Assembly: GCA_030704615.1 (NCBI GenBank)
Contig: CM060733.1
Coordinates: 20,770,001-20,834,000 of the forward strand
Length of the DNA: 64,000 bases
Origin: Takakia lepidozioides
Lineage: Eukaryota; Streptophyta; Takakiopsida; Takakiales; Takakiaceae
Direction: 5' to 3'
The position numbers and the translations under genes are program-made. Position 1 is the stretch's first letter. The number at the start of each line of letters is the position of its first letter. The notes under the pieces were generated by a model that did not search any database, had not been told where the DNA came from, and was given only the letters and a program-made list of their open reading frames with translations. Positions 10,212 to 19,222 of this stretch are shown in pieces.

Positions 10212-13200
10212 GTGACACGTGCAGGCAAGATAACTTCAGGGAAATGGCCGACGGAAGAAAGGACGGAAGCCAGTTTAGAAAAAGACACGTGGAAGTCAAG
10301 GCGCGACACACAGCTAAGAAGGAAATGCAAGAACCAGTGTCATCAAGAAAGAGGACAAGAATGGCCGTCAAAGTACCTACTTAGCGCGTCAATTCGAATG
10401 AATGGTGGGCCCATTAATGAATACGAAAAAGGGGCAACAGAACAAACGGCAAGTACAGAAAAACGAAATTCTTGTCACATGTGTTATCCTAATGGACAGT
10501 CCAGCAGGGAAAGTCCACTAAAGAAAATTAAATCTAAAATCCAGTCACAGAAGTTACAGCCAATCAAAAGCCAGAAAAATGATCAAGAAATTGGAGGAAA
10601 ATTAAGCGCAACAGTCGGCGTCGTTCTAAGTAACGGGCGTCTCGACAGGACAAACCATCAATGCTATAGCTTTGAAGCTATGGAGGAACTAACAGACTAT
10701 ACGCTCGCAATATTACTTACGCAGTGGCATAGAAGCGAAAGAACATAGCAGATCTTTTCTCTTGATCGATGCTTGCAAGCCCCGCAGGCTTACAAGCAGT
10801 TACCCATAGTTTTTTGTGGCAACCATACTTTTATGCTTTGTGCCCTGCAGGCATTTCTTCAATTGTTACAGCCGAAACATTTCTGTGGGTCTAGAATGAA
10901 GAGAGTGAGAGGAATGGAGGAAATCAGGGTGAAGAGCACCACAATCCTGCAGAAACAAACGATTGCTACTCCACAGGCGGTACAGTTACTGAAGGAGCTG
11001 AGATTGCAAGGATTGCAAAACAAAGATTGGACATTGCACCATCGACAATACATGTTACAATTCTTGCAGAACTTCGAGCCTAAGACAGGAGCAACAACAG
11101 TGAAGGGAGTGGAATTAGAAATTACTCCCCTATACCTACAGCAATTGTTTCAATTGCCAGCAGATCAAGTGCATGTGGAGGGGCACAGGGCAACACTGCA
11201 AATAGGGGACTTATTCCAAGAAGGGAGTTTCTTTAAAACTCAGGGTTACGCTTGTACCAAGGCCGTGTACCCAGGGCTAAAGGAGGTAGGCCAGGTATTG
11301 AACGTTCTGTTTGCCATGAAACAGAACCAACAGTACTTGAGCAGATCTTTCACAGAGGAAATATTCAAAGCCCTGAGAGGAGAAGAGGTAGAATGGGCGG
11401 ACATAATGTACAACGCACTGGTAGAGGAGATGAAAAGATTACAGGGTACTGCCGCAAAGTCTCCTATCATAGTGTCTGGCCCAATCATTGCTCAAATAAT
11501 TCTTGATTCTGGCATCCTTGATGCTCGAGAAAGAAAGGAGATGGGAGTATTTGAGCCAGAAACCACTGCAATGGAAGAGCAAGGCTCTTCACACAGTGAG
11601 GGTGGACTGGTAGGGCAACCCCAAACTAAGAGACAGAGGAAGGGAAAGACTGTAATGGCGGATCCATTGGCTTCACGGAATCCGCATGATAATGTTTCCC
11701 AAGTTTTTGTGCAGGAAGGGGCACAACAGCACAGAGAACTGCTATTACTAAAAGCAGGACCTTCAGAGAGGGAAGAGGAAGTTACTTCAGTATCACAGCC
11801 ATCACAGCCAGATGATCGGCTTGTCACAAGGTTACCACAAGTTGTCCATGCAGTTCAACCAGAAATAATTGATTTAGAAAAAGAAGAGTTAGATATTCCC
11901 ACTACAGAACAGATAGTGGCAGAAATTGAGAAGGGGGACCTTCTCTATGAATATTCTGGTCTGGTGAAGGAGACAGAGATTCCAGAGGGGCAACAGTTAC
12001 CCAAGGGAAATACTGAGGTGCATATAATACACACACCTGTGCCGGAGGTACCACAGGTAGAATGTCAAGACACTGCAGCACCGGTGATGGATGAAGTGGT
12101 TCAGGAAGAAAATCTAGTGGGACAATGGCCTAAGTGGTTCGTGAGACATCACACTGTTGAGGATCAGGGGGAACAGCAGCAAGCTCACCATGATGACCCT
12201 CAACAGGCAATGCTTATGAGTTCCATAGGCAGGACACTTAATTTGTTGGGGACTTATGTCAAATCCCATGTTCCAACTAACCAATTGATAGCCTTGAGAG
12301 AGGAACTCAGGAAGGAGTTTGAGGCTCGACTAGCCACTAAGTGTGCAAACAAGGTCGATGAAGAGGTCACTCTCAAGATGCAGCAAGACTTGGAGAATAC
12401 AGAAGCGGCTTTGCAATTGGCCAAGGAACAATTGATTGAGGCAGGCCTCGCGCAAGACCAGTTGCACGAAGCACATAAGCAACAGCTATACCAAATGCAG
12501 GTGCAGCATGAAAGCAAGTTGCAAGAAGTGAATGCACTACATACGGAGTTGCAGACAGTGCATGACAGGATGGCCATACAATGTGCTACATTCACAACTA
12601 TGCTTGACCAATCTACAAAAGAAATAAACAGTCAAGCGGAAAAATGTACAAAGGCAGAAGCAGAGAATGTTGAGCAAATGAACCTCATTGTCGATATGAA
12701 GAATACAATCTGTCGCAATGAGGATATTTTCAAGCAATACAAGCAGATTGAAGCTGATCAAGAGAAGTACATCCTGGAGTTGCAACAAACGCTCATGGCC
12801 AATAGAAATGAAATCTCGGTCACTAACAAGGCTTGGAAGGAAGCCAATAATCTACTTGCTGCCTATGCGAATTTGGTTGAATCTCATGCGAAGCGCATGG
12901 AGACTTTACAACAGCAGTTAGAAGTGTACAAACTAAGAGAGGAACACAGTCTTAGAGGAACCACAAGCAACATGGTGGATAACCACCTTATGCAGGTCTG
13001 GTTAGCACAAGGGCCAGTGGAGGGCAAAGCACCACGAAAGCTCACCCAAAGCGACATGAATGAGCTCAGATTGCAAGTGCAGAACATTGCCACAACTACT
13101 ATAGACAATGTCTATAGTAGAATAGCGGAGTTACAGGAGGATGTAGACGGACTGCAGACTCAAGTGGAGGACCTCACTTCAAATATCGACAAAATAGTCT

Positions 13201-14452
13201 ATATACCTCAGGAACAGCTAATGGCTTCTTATTTACAAGCCAGAACTTTGGCTTTTCAGTCTTCTTCACAGGAGGTGCAGGAAATGCCAATGATACAAGA
13301 GCCAGTACCACCAACACCACAACAAGTCACTGTACCAGTAGCTGACCCTGTTGTTACTACAACCACACCACAGCCACCACAGCCTGAGGTATGGGGCAAT
13401 GCTGCTTTTAACCCACCTAAAACTCCAGCTGCAAGGGAGTACAGTAGGGCTATGATTATGCCCTTCAACCAAATTCCCATCATGTTGGATTTGGCTTGGA
13501 AAGAATTTAGTCCTCCCCAGTCATTGGCACATTACTACCAAATCATGCGCATTTGGCTGCCAGTGGCAACTAGGACTAAAGTTCTTCCGAACAATCGACC
13601 AATTGAGGATCATCACTTTGTACAATACTGGCATGAGGCAGGTACAATGTTGAAGGAATTAATTGTCTTCCAAGTTGTACATGGATTCATTTATACCAAG
13701 ACCAAGGAGGTAGCAAGTATTGTCATGGGATGCGGGTTATACTACGCTGCTTGTTTTCTGGTACGTTATCACATTAAGCAGCACAAGATGCAATCGCGCT
13801 TTCTGAGTTATTCCAGTGGGGATCATTGGGTCTTACCTTCAGTGCCACCTCATATGTACCTATATGAGGCAAAAGTTATGATGCAAAAGGATTCCAAATT
13901 CGTTCATGGTTTCAAGCGGCCTGGAACAATTTGTCAACACAGAAATTCGGCATTGATGATATTTTCTATAAGGGACATGTGGCATGAAAATACTTGCACA
14001 GTGCACAAGTAATTGGTACCCCACTCACCTGGACAGACAAGGAGCTCAGGGTCTTCACCAATTTTGCCATTCAGCGTTTGCAGCAAGTTTTAAAATATAA
14101 ACTTCCAGACATGGTAGGACAACATTGTATGCCCCAGAGGATTCCACAAAAAGTTCAACAATTAAAACACCTGAGAGGCGATGAGGATTCTGATACAATT
14201 GTTTCTTCAGCGGATTCTTTTGACATGGGAGAAGACTATGCAATTCAGATGGCAGAGAAGAAGCGACGGGGGTCTCCTATGCCTGAAAGGTTACCTCGAT
14301 ATCAGCCTCCAGAGGGCCTCACTTATCCGGGTAGTGTTCAATCATCTCCGTCAACCAGTGACAGACCTCGGGCTCGTACACACAGTCCGCCACGAAACTC
14401 TCAACGTCACAAAGGTGTTCGCTCACAAAGGTTTGCTAATCGCAATCAATAA
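10212..14452 (+). pseudogene. ORF3 of element A: large unknown protein downstream of integrase
   Basis: This third region, about 1,400 codons, follows integrase in the position where Athila-type elements carry an envelope-like gene. It does not look like an envelope: I see no signal peptide and only one weak hydrophobic run (IVMGCGLYYAACFLV). In order: a basic N-terminal part; a conserved block (LPIVFCGNHTFMLC to about nt 11,550); an acidic, Pro/Gln-rich middle; a long coiled coil (about nt 12,270-12,960, rich in EAxLQLAKEQL-like heptads); and a conserved C-terminal block (about 13,440-13,990; MLDLAWKEFSPP, YYQIMRIWLPV). It ends in a basic Ser/Pro tail. TAG at 10746 and loss of one base near 13,896 break it; element B is intact at both places. 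I do not recognise the family. A structural or nucleic-acid-binding role is only a guess. Confidence 0.7.
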
Positions 14453-14491
14453 ACCGTGATGACACGACTTTTTGAGAGAGGAAGGGGTAAA

Positions 14492-15385
14492 TGTTAGAGG
14501 ACTGTCTGGGACTTAGACACTTATACGGGATCTGTGGGGTACCCTTAATTTTTTGCACAGACTGAGACCAACAGGAGCCTTAGGGGTGACAGCAGCACAC
14601 TTTAGAGGGGGGTTACACAGCCAGTCACAGCCAACACAGCCCGTCACAGCTTCGCACAGCCGACACAGCCCGTCACAGTCCAACACAGCCAGTCACAGCC
14701 AACACAGCCCATCACAGCTTCGCACAGCCGACACAGCCTGACACAGCCACACAGCCAGTCACAGCCCGACACAGCCCAACACAGTCGCACAGCCAGTCAC
14801 AGCCCGTCACAGTTTCACACAGCCAGTCATAGCTTGACACAGCTGTCACGACCATAGGGAACGGATAGCAGGACAGGGGAACGACTGAGGGGAACAACAT
14901 CTGCGAATGGAACATGTTAGTTCAAGGGTGACGGTTAGTGAGGGAAACGGTTAGAACAACGGGTAGGAAAATAAAGCAAGGAGCGAGGACAGGAGGAGGA
15001 TCACTTCTTGACATGACTTGGGGAGGGGACTTTGGACATCACTGGGGGAAATGAGGCAGAGAGCGTATCTCTGAGCAGAAAGAGGGAGAGCACGGAGTAG
15101 AAGGAGGATGATCTGTGATGCTTAATGGAAGCAAACAGTAGAATTATAATGTAGAGCAGATTAGAGACTCCAGGGCTTTAGCCTGATACTTGATAGATAT
15201 TAATCTGATACACACTTCATACTCACACTGTGTAGAGAGATCTGAGTGAAGCTGTGGAATGAATGGATGAGTTGATGGAATCCGATAGATTGATGAAGCA
15301 AACTGATACTTAATTATCAATACTAAGGTAGCTAGCTAACATGAATGCGGGAAGGAAAACAAATAGGAAACACCCCCATGATACA
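14492..15385 (+). mobile_element. Putative 3' LTR of element A
   Basis: A purine-rich tract (GAGAGAGGAAGGGG) directly precedes TGTTAGAGGACTGTC, and the block ends in ATACA, giving the usual TG...CA ends and about 894 bp. The matching block of element B (47,097-47,961, 865 bp) aligns along its whole length, including the tandem repeats and the distal part with CACTGTGTAGAGAGATCTG. No second copy lies upstream of gag, so LTR identity rests on its position, polypurine tract and terminal dinucleotides, not on a matched pair. Confidence 0.6.
14612..14842 (+). repeat. CACAGCC tandem repeats inside the LTR of element A
   Basis: An irregular array of 10-20 bp units of the type CACAGCCAGTCACAGCCAAC fills about 230 bp of the LTR. 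The core CACAGCC with spacer words AGT, CGT, AAC or GAC is the same word that builds the coding decapeptide repeat between integrase and ORF3. Here it is non-coding and irregular. The equivalent array is present in element B. Confidence 0.8.
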
Positions 15386-15507
15386 CTAGCTGTAGGTCAT
15401 GACTGATTGTTCTGAGCGGGCTGAGTACTTAGAGATATCCAACTCTTCTATCCTGGAGTTTCCGCCTCGGATAGCGAAGGGATGGGTGAGTAAAAGCCGC
15501 GCGACAG
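15386..15507 (+). pseudogene. Fragment of a MULE transposase next to element A
   Basis: These 122 bp translate on the + strand to MTDCSERAEYLEISNSS and FPPRIAKGWVSKSRAT, matching the first 36 residues of the MULE transposase piece at 46,586-47,083. The match starts exactly at the end of the putative LTR in both places and stops here at 15,507, where the sequence becomes unrelated GC-rich DNA. It is too short to function. Confidence 0.7.
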
Positions 15508-15589
15508 CTAGGAGCGACGCCGCAGCGTAGTTGTTCCCACTCTCGCCCTGCCCCGCGTTTTCTTTTAAAAAAACATTTTTATAAATATG

Positions 15590-15930
15590 CGACTCCCGTG
15601 AGTCGCTCAAATCCACGGCCCGGCGTCACAGAGACCGCCTCCCCTGCGACGGGGTTTTTTTACGTATCCGACGTCCGGGGGTCGCGTTGTTTTTAGCATG
15701 CGACACCCGGGCATAGGAAAAAACAACGACGCAACGCCGGGGCGTCGCCCCATCCAACGCCGTCGGCTGGATGGCAGCGACGGTCGGCCGGCGCTAGAAG
15801 GAGGCCCCTGCCTACGCCCTGGATCACCAAGTAGCTATGTCCGGGCGTCGCTGGAGGAGGACGGGGGCATGCGACCCCCATAAATGCGACGATATTCCAG
15901 CGACTGGCGTGCGACTCCAGGGCGTCGCAA
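15590..15930. repeat. Cluster of GCGAC/GTCGC palindromes in GC-rich DNA
   Basis: Short imperfect palindromes with GCGAC and GTCGC arms recur here. Examples are GCGACTCCCGTGAGTCGC (about 15,589-15,606), GCGACACCCGGGCAT (about 15,700), CAACGCCGGGGCGTCGCCC (about 15,733) and GCGACTCCAGGGCGTCGC (about 15,911-15,928). Several are preceded by ATGC. They resemble in style, but not in sequence, the AAATGCGG palindromes at 56.6-59.8 kb. No gene is supported here. Confidence 0.5.
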
Positions 15931-17886
15931 AAATGGCCCCCGCCTCAGCTGCAAAATGGCCTTTTAGCGCAGTTGCCGCGGCGTCGAAATCCACCCCCCC
16001 CCCTTTTCCTGTAGTGTTACCTCTCACTTCCATGACAATTTGTTGACCATTCAGGTGCTATTACTGTCACTGAGAGACATCATTTTTCTTATGATCCCAG
16101 TGGAATTTCCGATGGTGCAGATGTATGAGAATCAAAATGGTTGGCATGGGTGCTGGTGGGCCCTTAGGAACTTACAAATTTTGTACTCGGATTTGATTTC
16201 TTCATTCAAAGTGTGAAACATTAAACTGTGTTTGATGGAACATCCTACTCAGCTTTATTTCATCAAGGGGGGGGGAGGGGGGGGGTGTCTCTGTGATTGG
16301 CAGGGCCCCAGATTTGCTTTCATTCGGGATGTGCCCATCTCCCAGCCTTTGAACTGTGTGGAAGTCCAAGAATTGCAGTCTGGTCTTGATACGGCCCAAG
16401 AGTTACCGCGGGTAGGGACTTCACTGCCCGAGCTGTGTTCTGTATTAATCTGGACCTCTATTCCGTCAGTTACTTAAAGGTGGATGCAAGTAACAGTTAG
16501 TCCCATGTGATTTAATTTTCCATGTTCAAGATACTCTTCAGTAGAATCAAATAGGCTCTTCATTGGTAATGTTGTGCAAATAAATCTTGAATGCAATATG
16601 TAAATTCACTGGACGTTAAAGAATCTTTATCTTTATCTTTATCTTTATGTTTTACATGACATGGGCATATTGGTTTGCCTTACGCCCTTCTTGTACCTAT
16701 GAAGGGAGATACTGATTCCATATTTTGTCTCTGGCTTCATTGTCACTAGTTTGTCCTTGCAATCAGATGGTTGCAGTGATTTTGTCTGTTCTAGTCTGAT
16801 TCATATTGTCTTGAATATAGCTCCAGCGATGCACTTAATTAATCTCAAGTCGTTGTGTTTTTGGTTGGTAAAAGGCAATGTGGAAAATATTCAAGCAATC
16901 TGGGAGCGAAGACGTTGACCGAGCGGCTTCAGGTACAATTGTTTGTTTCTGTCTATTTCTTTCAGTAACTTTCCCATACATGGTGAATTCCTCTGACTAT
17001 GAAACTTTGTAGGCAAGGTTGCGCATCTCAATCCCTGACATTTCTTGACATTGCTGTCATTTGAAATTTTGTAGTTGCACTTTGTGAACACCAGACCATT
17101 GCTATGGTGTCTGAAGTCTGATATAAAAGCCTGCATTTTCTTCACAGAACCGTGTTCAGTTTATTTAATGTGTTCGTGATGTAGGAACTTGTGAATATTG
17201 TAAGTGTCGTAGATGAATCAACGTATATCACACATCTACCCTTGGGGACAAATTGTATAGTGGGGTCAGTAGTAGAATGAACACTTGCAGTTGGAAAATG
17301 TACAAATAAAGCTGATCACATATCTGCCTTTCTCCTTCTGGATCACACTTCTCTCTGATTGCAGATATAGAAATAAAGTCTGTAGCAAGTTTGTATTAAG
17401 TTTGTTTGTCTGCACCCCTCATCTCGTCTTTTTGCAACCAAGATTGCTTTCTTGGGTTGTTTTGGTGACAGGTGTTCATAAACTTGGTTATCAGATCAGT
17501 TAATATGATCATCATATTGTCTATGCCTGAGCAATGACATGGCAGCATTGACAAATGTTAGAGAATCTGGACAGGAAGGGGTTGCTCTATTGGTCTCTAA
17601 GGGAGGATATGATTCAGCCAAAACGATTTTATTGATCCAAGTAATTAATAAAAGCGTATGATGCTGTACAGTTCACCCAAAGTGGAAAACATACTGGACA
17701 GGGAGGGAGGAAGGAGGACATGGCCTTTGGCACCAATATTCTAGCTAAGGTTGACACTAAAAAGGTCTCTCCTTCAAATCTATTTTATGCATTTTTGTTT
17801 TTATGCATTTACGTTCTGCACGGCCACAACCCCTGCTGGTTTAAGTGGCTGAGGACTCAATCCATTTGGTTCACATTTTGTTGCAG
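15931..17886. other. Intergenic sequence
   Basis: No supported gene. The stretch has a G-run at 16,266-16,287 and the SINE-like tail described separately. The remainder is AT-rich single-copy-looking DNA with no domain in any frame. Confidence 0.5.
16590..16655 (+). repeat. 3' tail of a SINE-like repeat
   Basis: The segment TGTAAATTCACTGGACGTTAA followed by repeated TCTTTA units matches the end of the tRNA-derived SINE at 26,388-26,555, where TGTAAATTCATTGGGAGTTAA is followed by AAGAAAGAAACGTTATCTTT. Only the 3' end is preserved here; no A or B box is visible upstream. Confidence 0.5.
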
Positions 17887-18196
17887 AGGACCCAAGAAGC
17901 GTCAGTGAAGACTGATCTACTGCTCAGTGAAGAGGTATCGAAAGAGAAGGATGTCAAAAGAAAACGCGAGCCTACTGCCCACGTGGAGACGCCCATCGCA
18001 AGAAGGCAATGTTGCCTCTTGACGTGTGGAGGGGATAGTGCTGGTGGCGCTAGGAATCCATGACCTGGATCAGATCATGTACAACAAGCTTGGTGATTAC
18101 ATCAGAGGTGAGAACACCTTGGCAAAGAAGAAGCTCTTCTCAAATATCGCAGGAATGACGGGGGAAGAGAAGGTTCGCAAAGTGGCTAGTTACTAA
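17887..18196 (+). pseudogene. Decayed exon or gene fragment, unknown product
   Basis: A good acceptor (TTTTGTTGCAG) precedes an open frame reading RTQEASVKTDLLLSEEVSKE, followed by a basic stretch and a Cys pair, which ends at 18,062. A second frame (18,023-18,196) reads GIHDLDQIMYNKLGDYIRG and ends in EEKVRKVASY and TAA. The second part looks strongly protein-like, and the two overlap in different frames, so one indel would explain the break. I do not recognise the family. The presence of an acceptor means it may be the last exon of a host gene copy rather than transposon DNA. Confidence 0.3.
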
Positions 18197-18639
18197 TCAC
18201 TTTATGCTTGACAAACCAGTTATGTCTAAGGTCTGTTAGGAAGCTCAGTGATTGCTCCGTGTTGGCACTGGATGTCAAGGTAATAGCTTCGGGTTCAAAT
18301 GGCTCTCATGTTACGAGCATAGAGAGGGCCTGGTGTGTGACTTTAATTGGCCATTGCTCCCTCCAGAGTGCGGCAATTTGTGTGTCCATTTTTTGAGGTA
18401 TGCTTTCTTTCCCACCACCATCTGCCAATACCGGATGCTAAAGTCTCTACCATTTGGGGGGTGCGTGGTCCTTCCATTTCCTTCTGCTCAGGATATATAT
18501 CTAGCTAATGAGACCTACATACTTTGACTAAAGATGTGAATTGAAGACTTTCTACTCTACGCATTAAAAGACGGTGTTCCCCATAAATTGTATATTGAAC
18601 AACTGGTGCTCGATCAATATAATAGAATTTCCTACATGG

Positions 18640-19222
18640 CATTGATAATAGATTTTCTCTCATGGCATTCTAATAGATTTTCCCACATGGAGCCAGCCTT
18701 GGCTCCCTCGAAAAGTGCACAGAGGTCCATGCTGACATTATCAAAGCCAGTATATCGCCGGAGGAGACTCGTCGACATGTATGCCAAGTGCCGGAGCTTC
18801 AAGGATGCCCGACAAGTGCTTGACAACATGGCTCAATGAAATGTGGTCTCATGGAGTGCGATAATTGCAGGATATGGTGAGCATGGTGTGGTAGGGCAGC
18901 TTGCCAGATGTATGACCAAATGATATGGGAAGGTGTGACACCCAACATTATAACATTCATTTTTGCTCTCAATGCTTGTGCCAGCCTAAGAGCCCTGGGA
19001 AAAGGTACAGAGGTCATGCTGACATAGTAGAAGCTGAAATTGCACCAGATATCATTATGGAGACGAGACTGCCCTTGTCGATATGTATGCCAAGGGTGGG
19101 AGCTTGAACGATGCCAGTATCTATAATAGATTTTCCCACATGGCATTCACAAGAGACTCTCCCACATGGCACAACAGATTTTCCCACATGGCATTCATAA
19201 TAGATTTTCCAACATGGTAAAT
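18640..19222 (+). repeat. Dispersed short repeat GATTTTCCCACATGGCATT
   Basis: A 20-25 bp motif (AATAGATTTTCCCACATGGC and variants with TCTCTCATGG, CTCTCCCACATGG or CCAACATGG) appears before the PPR relic at about 18,650-18,690 and several times after it at 19,123-19,216. It brackets the PPR fragment, as if a repeat array had been split by it or had grown at both of its ends. Confidence 0.6.
18700..19112 (+). pseudogene. Pentatricopeptide-repeat (PPR) protein fragment
   Basis: Two PPR-like blocks are recognisable. The first reads LVDMYAKCRSFKDARQVLDN, then after an in-frame TGA (18,837) VVSWSAIIAGYGEHG. The second reads VTPNIITFIFALNACASLRA followed by GKGTEV and HADIVEAEIAPDII, with frame changes between. 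These are the L/S-type motifs of land-plant organelle RNA-processing PPR proteins. Intact family members are several hundred residues; here only about three motifs survive, with stops and indels, so it is a dead fragment. Such proteins bind organellar RNA, but this copy cannot. Confidence 0.75.

Larger units (their letters stand above)
3598..15385 (+). mobile_element. Ty3/gypsy LTR retrotransposon, element A, near full-length interior
   Basis: This element carries gag with protease, reverse transcriptase, RNase H, integrase, a large third coding region and a putative 3' LTR, in that order on the + strand. The protease active site reads DGGSG, as in the non-chromovirus Athila/Tat branch of plant gypsy elements, and there is no chromodomain. 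All coding parts share one reading frame, broken by stops at 6771, 8139, 8460, 8685, 9939 and 10746 and by a single-base loss near 13,896. A 5' LTR matching the 3' one is not visible upstream, so the left boundary is uncertain. A second, 5'-truncated copy (element B) lies inverted at 47,097-54,168. Confidence 0.85.

Noticed and set aside
10212-14452. Envelope gene (as in Athila-type elements)
   Set aside because: No signal peptide, no paired hydrophobic anchors and no cysteine-rich ectodomain; a cytoplasmic coiled-coil protein is likelier.
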